Below are positions 22,292 through 30,344 of a stretch of 32,808 bases of DNA, piece by piece (the first letter of the stretch is position 1; each line of letters starts with the position of its first letter). Source of the DNA: an uncultured Mycoplasmatota bacterium (GTDB lineage: Bacteria; Bacillota_I; Bacilli_A; RF39; UBA660); contig UROI01000014.1 in assembly GCA_900549325.1 (NCBI GenBank), positions 1 through 32,808 on the forward strand. The letters run 5' to 3'. Both the position numbers and the translations under genes were made by a program. Below the pieces are notes generated by a model. It was not told the origin of the DNA. It worked only from the letters and a program-made list of their open reading frames with translations, and searched no databases.

Positions 22292-24625
22292 ATGAGTATT
22301 AAAAGAAATGAAATAAAACAGTTAGATGCCTATTTTAGATGTGCTAACTATCTATCAGTAGGGCAGTTATATCTATTAGATAACCCTCTATTAAAAGAAG
22401 AGTTAAAGTGGAGTGATGTTAAGAAGAAAATCGTCGGTCACTGGGGTACTGTACCAGGACAGAACTTTATCTATACCCACTTAAATAGAATAATAAAAAA
22501 TAATGATTTAAATATGATATATATATCAGGACCAGGACATGGAGGAAATGCTCTTATATCAAACGTTTATATTGAAGGAACATATTCCAATATATATAAA
22601 GATATAACTGAAGATTATGCTGGCTTAAAGAAATTATTTAAACAATTTTCCTTTCCAGGAGGAGTATCATCTCATGTAGCTCCAAGTGTACCAGGATCAA
22701 TTAACGAAGGTGGTGAACTAGGTTACTCACTACTTCATGCTTTTGGAGCAGTCTTTGATAATCCAGATTTAATCGCAGCCTGTGTAATTGGCGATGGTGA
22801 GGCCGAGACAGGTCCATTAGCCACCAGCTGGCACTCAAACAAATTTTTAAATCCTAAGACAGATGGAGCAGTCCTTCCTATATTACACTTAAATGGTTAT
22901 AAAATAAGTAATCCAACTATCTTATCCAGAATAAGTGACGAAGAATTATCGTCATTATTATGGGGCTACGGTTGGAAACCATACTTAGTAAGTGGCAGTA
23001 ATACTTATGAATTACATAAAAGTATGGCTAATACTTTAGATACCATAATAAAAGAAATAAAGAAAATACAATATAATGCTAGATATAATAATAAAGTAGA
23101 AAGAGTAAGATGGCCGATGATTGTTCTAAGAACTCCTAAAGGATGGACGGGACCTAAAGTAGTCCATGACTTAAAGATTGAAGGAACATTCCGTAGTCAT
23201 CAAGTACCAATAACTCTAGATACTGATGAAGATCTAAAACTATTAGAATCTTGGTTAAAAAGCTACCATCCAGAAGAACTATTTAATGAAGATGGCAGCA
23301 TTAAGAAATATATTAAAGACTTAGTACCATTCCATCCAATGGGTAGTAGTCCTTATGCTAATGGAGGAATTCTCTTAAAAGAATTAAAAGTACCAAGTAT
23401 CGATAAATATGCTGTCAAAGTAGATAAACCAGGTTCTATAGAAAAAGAAGATATGCGTGTACTAGGAGAGTTTATTCGTGATATTATTAAAGAAAATCCT
23501 ACTAATTATAGAATATTTGGACCAGATGAAACTATGAGTAATAGATTAAATAAAGTTTTTGAAGTAACAAATAGAGACTGGTATTTAACTAAGAAAGATA
23601 CTGACGAATATTTAAGCGTTGATGGTAGAGTAATGGATTCATATCTTAGCGAACATGCTTGCGAAGGTTGGCTAGAAGGCTATCTATTAACAGGCAGACA
23701 TGGAACCTTTGCTTCATATGAAGCCTTTATTAGAATAATAGATTCTATGGCTAGTCAGCATGCCAAATGGTTAAAAGTCTGTAGCGAGCTACCATGGCGT
23801 AAAGATATTGCTTCCTTAAACTATATCTTAACATCCAATGTTTGGCAGCAGGATCATAATGGTTATACCCATCAAGATCCCGGTTTTATTGATCACTTAG
23901 CTAATAAAAAAGCCGATATCGTAAGAGTATACTTGCCTCCCGATACTAACTGCTTATTATCATGCTATGACCATATTATCAAAACAAAGAATTATATCAA
24001 TGTAATTGTCGCTTCCAAACATATGAGACCCCAGTGGTTAACTATGGAAGAGGCTAAAGAACACTGCGCTAAAGGGCTAGGTAAGTGGGAGTTTGCTAGT
24101 AACGATAAAAATGGTGTCGATATCGTCCTAGTTTCAATTGGAGATGCTCCAACACTAGAAAACATCGCAGCAGTTAAACTACTAAGAGAATACTTACCAG
24201 AAGTAAAAGTAAGATTTATTAATGTCGTAGACCTAATGAAACTACAGCCAAATACAAGACATCCACATGGTCTAACAGATTCTGAATATAATAAACTATT
24301 CACTAAAGATAAACCAATAATATTCAATTATCATGGTTATCCAACATTAATACACGAATTCACTTATGAAAGAGAAAATAAAAATATTTCCGTCCATGGT
24401 TATATGGAAGAGGGAACGATAACAACTCCGTTTGATATGCGTGTTAAAAATGAAATAGATAGATATCATATCGTTATTGATGTTGTTAAACATCTAGATA
24501 TATATAAGACTAAAAAGGGTACTAAAATAATAAAAGAAATGGAAGATAAGTTAAAATACCATGACGAATATATAAAAGAATATGGTATTGAAACTGAAGA
24601 AATAAGAACCTTCAGATGGGAGTAA
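22292..24625 (+). CDS. xfp: Xylulose-5-phosphate/fructose-6-phosphate phosphoketolase
   Basis: A 777-residue thiamine-diphosphate enzyme. It splits xylulose-5-phosphate, and often fructose-6-phosphate, with phosphate to acetyl phosphate plus glyceraldehyde-3-phosphate or erythrose-4-phosphate. Visible are an N-terminal VGHWGTVPGQNFIYTHLNR, the GPGHGG motif at 80-85, and the ThDP/metal motif GDGEAETGPLATSWHSNKF (from 167). Also seen are the FHPMGSSPYANGG segment, the PDETMSNRL segment and the C-terminal GYIEEG-like GYMEEG. The length is usual for the family. It has its own promoter. It implies a heterofermentative or phosphoketolase route to acetate and ATP. The following coiled-coil gene starts only 7 bp later. 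Confidence 0.96.
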   Translation: MSIKRNEIKQLDAYFRCANYLSVGQLYLLDNPLLKEELKWSDVKKKIVGHWGTVPGQNFIYTHLNRIIKNNDLNMIYISGPGHGGNALISNVYIEGTYSNIYKDITEDYAGLKKLFKQFSFPGGVSSHVAPSVPGSINEGGELGYSLLHAFGAVFDNPDLIAACVIGDGEAETGPLATSWHSNKFLNPKTDGAVLPILHLNGYKISNPTILSRISDEELSSLLWGYGWKPYLVSGSNTYELHKSMANTLDTIIKEIKKIQYNARYNNKVERVRWPMIVLRTPKGWTGPKVVHDLKIEGTFRSHQVPITLDTDEDLKLLESWLKSYHPEELFNEDGSIKKYIKDLVPFHPMGSSPYANGGILLKELKVPSIDKYAVKVDKPGSIEKEDMRVLGEFIRDIIKENPTNYRIFGPDETMSNRLNKVFEVTNRDWYLTKKDTDEYLSVDGRVMDSYLSEHACEGWLEGYLLTGRHGTFASYEAFIRIIDSMASQHAKWLKVCSELPWRKDIASLNYILTSNVWQQDHNGYTHQDPGFIDHLANKKADIVRVYLPPDTNCLLSCYDHIIKTKNYINVIVASKHMRPQWLTMEEAKEHCAKGLGKWEFASNDKNGVDIVLVSIGDAPTLENIAAVKLLREYLPEVKVRFINVVDLMKLQPNTRHPHGLTDSEYNKLFTKDKPIIFNYHGYPTLIHEFTYERENKNISVHGYMEEGTITTPFDMRVKNEIDRYHIVIDVVKHLDIYKTKKGTKIIKEMEDKLKYHDEYIKEYGIETEEIRTFRWE

Positions 24626-24631
24626 TAGAGT

Positions 24632-26371
24632 ATGGATAATTTATTAGAAGAAATAAAAAAATATGAAGATCTAAAAAATAATAACGAATCTTTAAATATT
24701 GAACTAGTTAGTTTACTTGGTAAAAATGATCCTGATAGTATCAGTAGAATAAATGAAATAGGTAGCCAGTTAAATAAAATAAATACTAGTCTTCAAATAT
24801 ATGATGAAGAAAAAATAGTTAAAGTACAAAGATATTACGAAACTAAAAAAGAGTTTGATAGATTAGTAGGAGAACTACAAACTATTGAAAAATTATCTAA
24901 AAAGAGTAAAGATGAAAAGTCTGAAACTAGATCTAGCGAAGGAAGAAAAAAATATATTGATAATACCCTTCTTGAAGAGTATAACTTACTTGCTAGTGAG
25001 AAAAGCAAATTACAAAAAAGATTTAATAGTGAATATAAGGAACTAGAGGGTATTACTGCATTAATACAAAATACTCCTGAAGCAACAGAAAATACTGAAA
25101 TGGTTACCACTAGAGAGTATGAATTACCTATAAGAAGCTATGAAGAATTAACTCCAGAAGAAAAACAAAAAGAGACAGAGGAACGTCTTCAAAGAATATT
25201 TAACAGTACTTTTCTTCCAAATCAAGGAAAAAAAGTAATTGTTACTTATGATGGTAAAAAATATACTATCCCTAAAATTTACCAAGGAAGATTTAATGAA
25301 ACAGTAAGAGAACTAAATACCTTAAAGAAGAGCATGACATCAAAAGAAACTTCAAAAAATGAAGAGAGTAAAGCGTCTCCTGCACCAACTCCGCTAGAGG
25401 TAGCGGCTTCTCTTGAAGCAAAATTAAATGAACTATATGATTCCCCAGATAAAACTACATCTGCCCCAGTAATAGCAACACCTGCTAAAAAAGAAGAACC
25501 ATTTGAAGAAGAAAATCCATATCTATATGGTCATTATCAGCCTAGTATAGCTCCTAAAAAAGTAACTCTTCCTGATCTAATTAGTTTATGTGAAAAAAAT
25601 AACATTACATTACATCCCGTACCAGTAACATTAAGAAGAAATAATAAAATAAACATAAGTAAAGCCTTTACTTGTATAAAGAGCAAAGTAAGTTTAGAGA
25701 ACTTTAAAAAATTATTACCAAAAGTATGGAATATAGATAAACAAGTAATACTAGCTTTTGATAAGATGAATGGTAAGTTAATAGATAAGAAAATAGCTAT
25801 TAAAACAACTACAGTTAACCTTGCTAATAAAGCTATTCATAAATATGATAGTGCTAAAACATATGTAACAAATATACCAAAGAGAACTAAAGACTACATT
25901 AAAGGTAAATATGCCGATTTCAGTAATTACTTTAGAGAAAAGAAAGAAGTAACTAGACTAAGAAAAGAAGAAGGCTATACCAGAAGGTCAGCCATGGAAG
26001 AAGTCTATGGTGAAAAAGTAGACAAGCACTTAGATTATCAAATAATAAATAGAACCGTTAACTTTAAAGAAAACACTTGTCATAGAATAAAAGAGTCAAA
26101 TGCTTTCAAAACAACTAAATCAGTAGTCGAAGCTATCAAAAAGCCATTTGATTACTTACGAGAAAATATGAAAAACGATGTCCAAAGAGCAGAACTTCAA
26201 GCCAGAATAGACGAAGTTCGTAGGGCCAATATTCAAAAACAAGAAGCTCTAAAGAGAATAAAAGTAAGTACTAATGCCGGTTATGTAGGCACAGTAGCCA
26301 TAACCGTAATTGGTGTTCTTGCCCTAGCGGCCATTATATTTATAGGAATAGGTAGTATAATAAATAGGTAG
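24632..26371 (+). CDS. Coiled-coil protein with C-terminal membrane anchor, unknown
   Basis: A 579-residue protein I do not recognise. Residues 1-140 are coiled coil, rich in Glu and Lys. A proline-rich, variable stretch (about 245-310; SPAPTPLEVAASLEAKL, APVIATPAKKEEPFEE) links to a basic helical region (about 320-540). The last 25 residues are one membrane segment (VAITVIGVLALAAIIFIGIG) with a short positive tail, so the bulk probably faces the cytoplasm as a tail-anchored protein. It starts 7 bp after xfp and is followed within 10 bp by two DUF1292 genes, so it is likely in the same transcript. No catalytic motif is seen. Confidence 0.72.
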   Translation: MDNLLEEIKKYEDLKNNNESLNIELVSLLGKNDPDSISRINEIGSQLNKINTSLQIYDEEKIVKVQRYYETKKEFDRLVGELQTIEKLSKKSKDEKSETRSSEGRKKYIDNTLLEEYNLLASEKSKLQKRFNSEYKELEGITALIQNTPEATENTEMVTTREYELPIRSYEELTPEEKQKETEERLQRIFNSTFLPNQGKKVIVTYDGKKYTIPKIYQGRFNETVRELNTLKKSMTSKETSKNEESKASPAPTPLEVAASLEAKLNELYDSPDKTTSAPVIATPAKKEEPFEEENPYLYGHYQPSIAPKKVTLPDLISLCEKNNITLHPVPVTLRRNNKINISKAFTCIKSKVSLENFKKLLPKVWNIDKQVILAFDKMNGKLIDKKIAIKTTTVNLANKAIHKYDSAKTYVTNIPKRTKDYIKGKYADFSNYFREKKEVTRLRKEEGYTRRSAMEEVYGEKVDKHLDYQIINRTVNFKENTCHRIKESNAFKTTKSVVEAIKKPFDYLRENMKNDVQRAELQARIDEVRRANIQKQEALKRIKVSTNAGYVGTVAITVIGVLALAAIIFIGIGSIINR

Positions 26372-26378
26372 GTATAAT

Positions 26379-26639
26379 ATGGAATTTAATATAATAAATG
26401 AAAAGAATGAATTTAAATTAGGGGATATAATCTCAATATTCAAACTTCCCAATGATGATAGGGAGATAGCCTTATTTTCCATATCAGATTTTGATGGAGA
26501 TAGTGCTTCACTAAATGTAGCCTATATAAAAAAAGATAGTGATGGCTATGATTATATTGAAGAAATAGAAGATGAAAAAACATTAAAAAGAGCTATGGAA
26601 GTAGTGCAAGATATGATAGGAGTGATAAATAATGGATAA
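26379..26639 (+). CDS. DUF1292 protein 1
   Basis: An 86-residue acidic protein of the DUF1292 (YrzB-like) type. A beta-rich half (KLGDIISIFKLPNDDREIALFSISDFDGD...LNVAYIKKD) is followed by the signature DGYDYIEEIEDEKTLKRAMEVVQDM. The function of the family is unknown. Its SD is AGGTAGG. The stop codon overlaps the start of the next DUF1292 gene by 8 bp, and both are probably read with xfp and the coiled-coil gene. Confidence 0.8.
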   Translation: MEFNIINEKNEFKLGDIISIFKLPNDDREIALFSISDFDGDSASLNVAYIKKDSDGYDYIEEIEDEKTLKRAMEVVQDMIGVINNG

Positions 26640-26883
26640 TAAATTCAAAGTAGTAGACGAAAAAGGAATAGAGCATGATGCTGAAGTAATAACAGCCTTT
26701 ACATACAAAGAAAAAGAATACTTAGTATATTCAGTAGATAGTGACGAAGAGAACTCAAATATTCTCGTATCAAGACTTGTAAAAGATAATGATGGTTATG
26801 ATACTATTAAGGATATTGAAGACGATAACGAAAGACAAGAATTACAGAAGGTAGTAAAAGAAATATTAACTAGTATTGAATAA
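26632..26883 (+). CDS. DUF1292 protein 2
   Basis: An 83-residue protein, a tandem relative of the previous gene: VITAFTYKEKEYLVYSVDSDEENSNILVSRLVKDNDGYDTIKDIEDDNERQELQKVVKEIL. The shared NDGYD-I-IED block and length place it in DUF1292. The two genes overlap, suggesting a duplicated pair that is co-translated. Its role is unknown. An intergenic two-hairpin element follows. Confidence 0.8.
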   Translation: MDNKFKVVDEKGIEHDAEVITAFTYKEKEYLVYSVDSDEENSNILVSRLVKDNDGYDTIKDIEDDNERQELQKVVKEILTSIE

Positions 26884-26890
26884 ATTATAA

Positions 26891-26975
26891 GTATTTATAC
26901 CTAGCTTATATATAATAGACCTTATTTTTAGACTATAGGCTAAAAATAACACTTCAAGACCTAAGACTTGAAGTG
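26891..26975 (+). repeat. Intergenic two-hairpin element, copy 4
   Basis: TAGCTTATATATAATAGA (26902-26919) matches copy 1. Hairpin 1 is TTATTTTTAG (26922-26931)/CTAAAAATAA (26940-26949) with an A26932/G26939 mismatch around CTATAG. Hairpin 2 is CACTTCAAG (26950-26958)/CTTGAAGTG (26967-26975) with an A-A mismatch. Read on the minus strand, hairpin 2 is followed by TTATTTTT and may terminate the RluA-type gene. Confidence 0.7.
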
Positions 26976-26985
26976 CCATAAAAAA

Positions 26986-27822
26986 TTATTTAACTAAATT
27001 ATAAAATTCCAAAGGGACTTCACTAACAAAAGTAAGTTCCTTTTTACTAATAGGATCAGTAATAACAAGTTTATTAGCATGAAGAGCAAGTCTACCAAGA
27101 GGATTATCCTTAGAGTTGTAGCGGGAGTCTCCTAGTATAGGATGTTTAATATCATGCATATGACATCTAATCTGATTTCTTCTTCCCGTAGAAATATGAA
27201 TTCTAAGTAGTGAATACTTATCATTATACATAAGTCTTTCATAATCAGTAACTGCAAAATAGCCATCCTTCCTTTTTGAAGAATAAACAAGAAGTGTCTT
27301 AGTCTGTTTAAGATATGACTCAATATGTCCCTTACTATTCGTAGTACCCTCAACAACCGCTGTATATTCTCTTATCTTAGCCAGTTCATTCCATCTACTT
27401 TGATATAACTCTTGTACTTCTTTATTTTTAGCAAACATAATAACCCCAGAAGTATCATAATCAAGTCTATGTATTACAAATACCTTCTTCTTTTCTTTCT
27501 TTAAATAATCCGATACCATTCTATATAAAGTATTCTCTTTCTCATTCTTATTAGAAATAGTAAGTAACTTACTAGGTTTATTAACCACAATAATATTATT
27601 ATCTTCATATATAATATCTAGTTCACTATTAATCTTCTTATTCCTATTAATCTCAATAATATCCCCATGTTTAACTACATAATTATACTTAGTAACAATC
27701 ATATTATTAACTAGTATACACTCATTCTTAAGTAAACTCTTAATATTATTCTTAGACTTATTACTCATATTAACTCTTAAATAATTAAATAACTCATCAT
27801 CTTTATCACAAATATATTTCAT
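26986..27822 (-). CDS. RluA-family pseudouridine synthase
   Basis: A 278-residue protein that isomerises uridine to pseudouridine in RNA, probably 23S rRNA; the exact site cannot be read. An N-terminal S4-like RNA-binding segment (KNNIKSLLKNECILVNN...VKHGDIIEI) is followed by the synthase domain. The catalytic motif HRLDYDTSGVIMFAK (near 118) contains the active-site Asp, and there are also YTAVVEG, LLRIHISTGRRNQIRCHM and HPILGDSRY. The layout fits RluD/RluA-like proteins of Firmicutes. The SD is GAGGTAATG. It follows a terminator, so it is its own unit. Confidence 0.92.
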   Translation of the reverse strand: MKYICDKDDELFNYLRVNMSNKSKNNIKSLLKNECILVNNMIVTKYNYVVKHGDIIEINRNKKINSELDIIYEDNNIIVVNKPSKLLTISNKNEKENTLYRMVSDYLKKEKKKVFVIHRLDYDTSGVIMFAKNKEVQELYQSRWNELAKIREYTAVVEGTTNSKGHIESYLKQTKTLLVYSSKRKDGYFAVTDYERLMYNDKYSLLRIHISTGRRNQIRCHMHDIKHPILGDSRYNSKDNPLGRLALHANKLVITDPISKKELTFVSEVPLEFYNLVK

Positions 27823-27863
27823 ATCATTACCTCATCAATATATATTATACATTATTTTATCAA

Positions 27864-27894
27864 TAAAAAAAAGCATTAAATTATCTTTAATACT
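27864..27894 (-). terminator. Intrinsic terminator of the unknown minus-strand gene
   Basis: On the minus strand, AGTATTAAA (27894-27886) pairs with TTTAATGCT (27880-27872) and is followed by eight T residues (27871-27864). Confidence 0.88.
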
Positions 27895-27908
27895 TTCTCA
27901 TTAAGTTA

Positions 27909-28391
27909 CTAGCAGTATTTCTTTACTCTAGTAGCATGTCTTTCGTTAGAATTAATCTTATTATTAAATTCAAATGCTTCTTCAACTTCAGCATCACTAT
28001 TTAATTTAAAATTAACTGCAAATCTTTCATTTTGTAAGATTTGTGTTCTACTCATAGTACTAACTGAAGAGTAAACAATATAATGATTCTCTGCAAAATG
28101 ATTTCTAATCTCTTTAACTATTTCATTGGCAACATCACTTGGTACATATCCTCTTATCTCTTTATTTAATAATAAATCTCCATTAACACTACCAATCTTT
28201 TTAGATATAATTCTAATAATTAATGCAGACATACCATCAAAAGCAATTTTATTTTCTACATATACATCATATTTATCATTAACATCCTCATCAAAAGTTA
28301 AAATATATCTAATAGCCTCTGAATATTCATTTAAATAATAATTTTTTACTACTTCTTTTTTCTCACTACTTAACATTTTATTTTCTAACAT
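27909..28391 (-). CDS. Unknown 160-residue protein
   Basis: A 160-residue, charged, soluble-looking protein with no membrane segment and no motif I recognise. Its ATG at 28391 is preceded by an AAGGAAAG SD and by a promoter at 28430-28458; an in-frame TTG at 28397 is less well spaced. Features include an N-terminal helix rich in Glu and Lys, an alternating beta part (NKIAFDGMSALIIRIISKK), and a C-terminal helical stretch ending HATRVKKYC. It is a single-gene unit with its own terminator. No function is assigned. Confidence 0.75.
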   Translation of the reverse strand: MLENKMLSSEKKEVVKNYYLNEYSEAIRYILTFDEDVNDKYDVYVENKIAFDGMSALIIRIISKKIGSVNGDLLLNKEIRGYVPSDVANEIVKEIRNHFAENHYIVYSSVSTMSRTQILQNERFAVNFKLNSDAEVEEAFEFNNKINSNERHATRVKKYC

Positions 28392-28429
28392 AATCAATCT
28401 TTCCTTTCTTTTTCCGCAGACAGTTTCTA

Positions 28430-28458
28430 ATTATATCACAAAAGAATAAAAAATGCAA
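28430..28458 (-). promoter_or_regulatory. Promoter of the 160-residue minus-strand gene
   Basis: Minus-strand TTGCAT (28458-28453), a 17-nt spacer and TATAAT (28435-28430). Confidence 0.82.
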
Positions 28459-28467
28459 GAACAAATT

Positions 28468-28548
28468 AAAAAACCTTGATAGAGTAGCCATTTTACTGGA
28501 GCGTTAACTAGCGGTTAACAGGCTAAATTTCTCTAACTATACCATTAT
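28468..28548 (-). ncRNA. Candidate small structured RNA on the minus strand
   Basis: On the minus strand, TAGAG (28535-28531) and TAGCC (28525-28521) pair with GGCTA (28489-28485) and CTCTA (28484-28480), with a 5-nt bulge. Inside are two copies of GTTAAC (28519-28514 and 28508-28503) separated by CGCTA, able to pair as a small hairpin. The fold is followed 6 nt later by T6 (28473-28468). A TATAAT lies just upstream (about 28549-28544). It is not a leader of the next gene, which has its own promoter downstream of T6. No known riboswitch class is recognised. Confidence 0.35.
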
Positions 28549-28609
28549 AATATGCTTATATTAAGAAAAAAGTCTTAAAATATTATAATATTATTTTTTA
28601 TTTTATTTT

Positions 28610-28706
28610 CACTTTCAGCCTATAGTCTTCCAGTGCTATTTATAGCCTATATTAGTCTATAAATAGTATATCTACATATCTATCATATAGAAGCCATAAT
28701 TATATA
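28610..28706 (-). repeat. Intergenic two-hairpin element, copy 5 (minus orientation)
   Basis: Minus strand from 28706: TATATAATTATGGCTT, then a degenerate form of the shared 18-mer, then ATAGATATGTAGATATA as in copy 1. Hairpin 1 (28666-28636) is CTATTTATAG/CTATAAATAG with one mismatch and an inner CTA/TAG. Hairpin 2 (28635-28610) has CACT/AGTG outer pairs and AG/CT around CTATAG with the same mismatch, but a non-paired middle. The remaining 250 bp before the gene at 28956 hold only its promoter; I see nothing else there. Confidence 0.7.
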
Positions 28707-28895
28707 CCATACATTTGTATTGTATATTAAAAAATTATAAATAAAGACTTTACGAAGATATTAAAAAAATAGTCATATATGATATTTGAACTAGTATATA
28801 ATGTTGGTATGGTTAATACTTATGGTGTTCTCTTTTTCTAAGGTATATCTACTTTTACATTATATGATAAATTTAATAAAAAGCAAGTAGAACTA

Positions 28896-28924
28896 TTTAA
28901 CTAAAGAACGATACATGATATAAT
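28896..28924 (+). promoter_or_regulatory. Promoter of the Ser/His/Thr-repeat gene
   Basis: TTTAAC (28896-28901), a 17-nt spacer and TATAAT (28919-28924), followed by an AGGAGGGAG SD. Confidence 0.6.
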
Positions 28925-28955
28925 TTATTATATAAATAGGAGGGAGAAAATAATA

Positions 28956-29213
28956 ATGCTTGGTAAGAATAATTCAACTTTTAGCCATAGTTCTATAAAT
29001 CATAGTTCGAATGGTACAACTAGTCATACTAGTTCCTTTGGTCGCTCTTCAGTAAGCCATAATTCCAATGGTACATCAACTCATACTAGTTCCTTTGGTC
29101 ATTCTTCAGTAAGTCATAGTTCTAATGGTATAACAAGTCATAGTACTACAATGGGACATATTACTACAAGTCATAATTCTAATGGAACAGTAACACATAC
29201 CTTTACAAATTAA
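28956..29213 (+). CDS. Ser/His/Thr-rich repeat peptide, unknown
   Basis: An 85-residue ORF with a very strong SD (AGGAGGGAG), its own promoter and a clear terminator, so it is probably real. After MLGKN it consists of four 19-residue repeats close to FGHSSVSHSSNGTTSHTSS, containing almost only Ser, His, Thr, Asn and Gly. No signal peptide or membrane segment is present. The regularly spaced His residues could bind metal, or the chain may form a beta solenoid or fibre (both speculation). I know no family for it. The D,D-carboxypeptidase gene follows after the terminator. Confidence 0.68.
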   Translation: MLGKNNSTFSHSSINHSSNGTTSHTSSFGRSSVSHNSNGTSTHTSSFGHSSVSHSSNGITSHSTTMGHITTSHNSNGTVTHTFTN

Positions 29214-29235
29214 GGACTAAACAAAGTCCTTTTTT
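29212..29235 (+). terminator. Intrinsic terminator of the repeat-peptide gene
   Basis: AAGGACT (29212-29218) pairs with AGTCCTT (29225-29231), followed by TTTT. It overlaps the stop codon. Confidence 0.85.
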
Positions 29236-29258
29236 CATATTATTTTATAGGTGATTCT

Positions 29259-30344
29259 ATGAAAAAGATATTTGTAGTATTATTTCTACTATCTATATTA
29301 TTAATTCCTAGAGTAAAGGCAAGTACCAGTAGTGCTTCTTCCTATATATTAATGGATGAAACTACAGGAAGAGTATTACTATCTAAAGATATGCATAGTA
29401 AAAGATTAATAGCTTCAATTACTAAGATAATGACCGCTACTATAGCTATTGAAAGTGGTAAACTAGAAGATGTAGTAACAGTAGACGAGTCAGTCTTAAA
29501 AGCCTATGGATCAGGTGTTTATATAGAAGTAGGGGAAGAAATAAAATTAAAAGATTTAGTATATGGTTTAATGCTTCGTAGTGGTAATGATGCTGCGACA
29601 ATGATTGCGAATTATATCAGTGGTAATGATGAAGAATTTGTAAATTTAATGAATAATAAAGCTAAAGAACTGGGTATGAAGAATACTACCTTTTATAATC
29701 CCAGCGGCCTTCCTACACCTCATGGTAACTATTCTTCAGTCTATGACATGGCTCTTCTTACTAGATATGCAATGAAAAGTGCGATCTATAGAGAAATAGT
29801 AGGTACTAAGAAATATAAAGTAACTACCAATAAAAAGACTTATGTCTGGGATAATAAGAATAAATTACTTAGATATGACTATATAACTGGAGGTAAGACA
29901 GGTTATACTGAAGAGTCTGGTAGGACACTAGTAAGTACTGCAAATATCGATAATATGAAATTAATCGTAGTAACAATAAGAGACTCTGATGATTGGAATA
30001 CACATATAGAACTATATAATTATGCTAAAGATAAATACTATCCCTATAAAGTATTAAATAAAAATAAATTCAAAGTATATGGAGATACTTATTATAAAGA
30101 CAGTACTTTCTATATAAAGAATGATCTCTATATACCCTTATTAAAAAGTGAGACCAAGTCTCTTACTAGTCATATAGTATTAGAAAAGAAAAAAGACTAT
30201 CATAGTTATGAAAAGATTGGTAAGAATAGAATCTTTCTAGGAAATACTCTTCTTTATGAAGAAGATATCTATATAATAAAGAATAATCCTAAATATAAGA
30301 AAGAAAGTATCTTTACTAAGATAAAGAAGTGGTTTAATGATTAA
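29259..30344 (+). CDS. D-alanyl-D-alanine carboxypeptidase (PBP5/DacF type)
   Basis: A 361-residue exported protein with signal peptide 1-21 (cleavage near VKA-ST). Active-site motifs are Ser53-Ile-Thr-Lys56, Ser108-Gly-Asn and Lys213-Thr-Gly. It trims the terminal D-Ala from peptidoglycan stem peptides and so limits cross-linking. After the catalytic domain a C-terminal region (about 260-350) ends in an amphipathic tail IFTKIKKWFND, a likely membrane anchor. The next two genes are spmA and spmB, as in the Bacillus dacB-spmA-spmB operon, where the carboxypeptidase makes spore cortex; whether that applies here is open. It overlaps spmA by 8 bp. Confidence 0.93.
   Translation: MKKIFVVLFLLSILLIPRVKASTSSASSYILMDETTGRVLLSKDMHSKRLIASITKIMTATIAIESGKLEDVVTVDESVLKAYGSGVYIEVGEEIKLKDLVYGLMLRSGNDAATMIANYISGNDEEFVNLMNNKAKELGMKNTTFYNPSGLPTPHGNYSSVYDMALLTRYAMKSAIYREIVGTKKYKVTTNKKTYVWDNKNKLLRYDYITGGKTGYTEESGRTLVSTANIDNMKLIVVTIRDSDDWNTHIELYNYAKDKYYPYKVLNKNKFKVYGDTYYKDSTFYIKNDLYIPLLKSETKSLTSHIVLEKKKDYHSYEKIGKNRIFLGNTLLYEEDIYIIKNNPKYKKESIFTKIKKWFND

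Noticed and set aside
23992..24327. A 111-codon minus-strand ORF inside the phosphoketolase gene
   Set aside because: It is antisense to conserved phosphoketolase sequence and has no recognisable product.
28468..28548. A riboswitch controlling the minus-strand gene at 28391
   Set aside because: A full promoter at 28430-28458 lies between the structure and the gene, so the structure would not be in that mRNA. It is kept only as a possible separate RNA.
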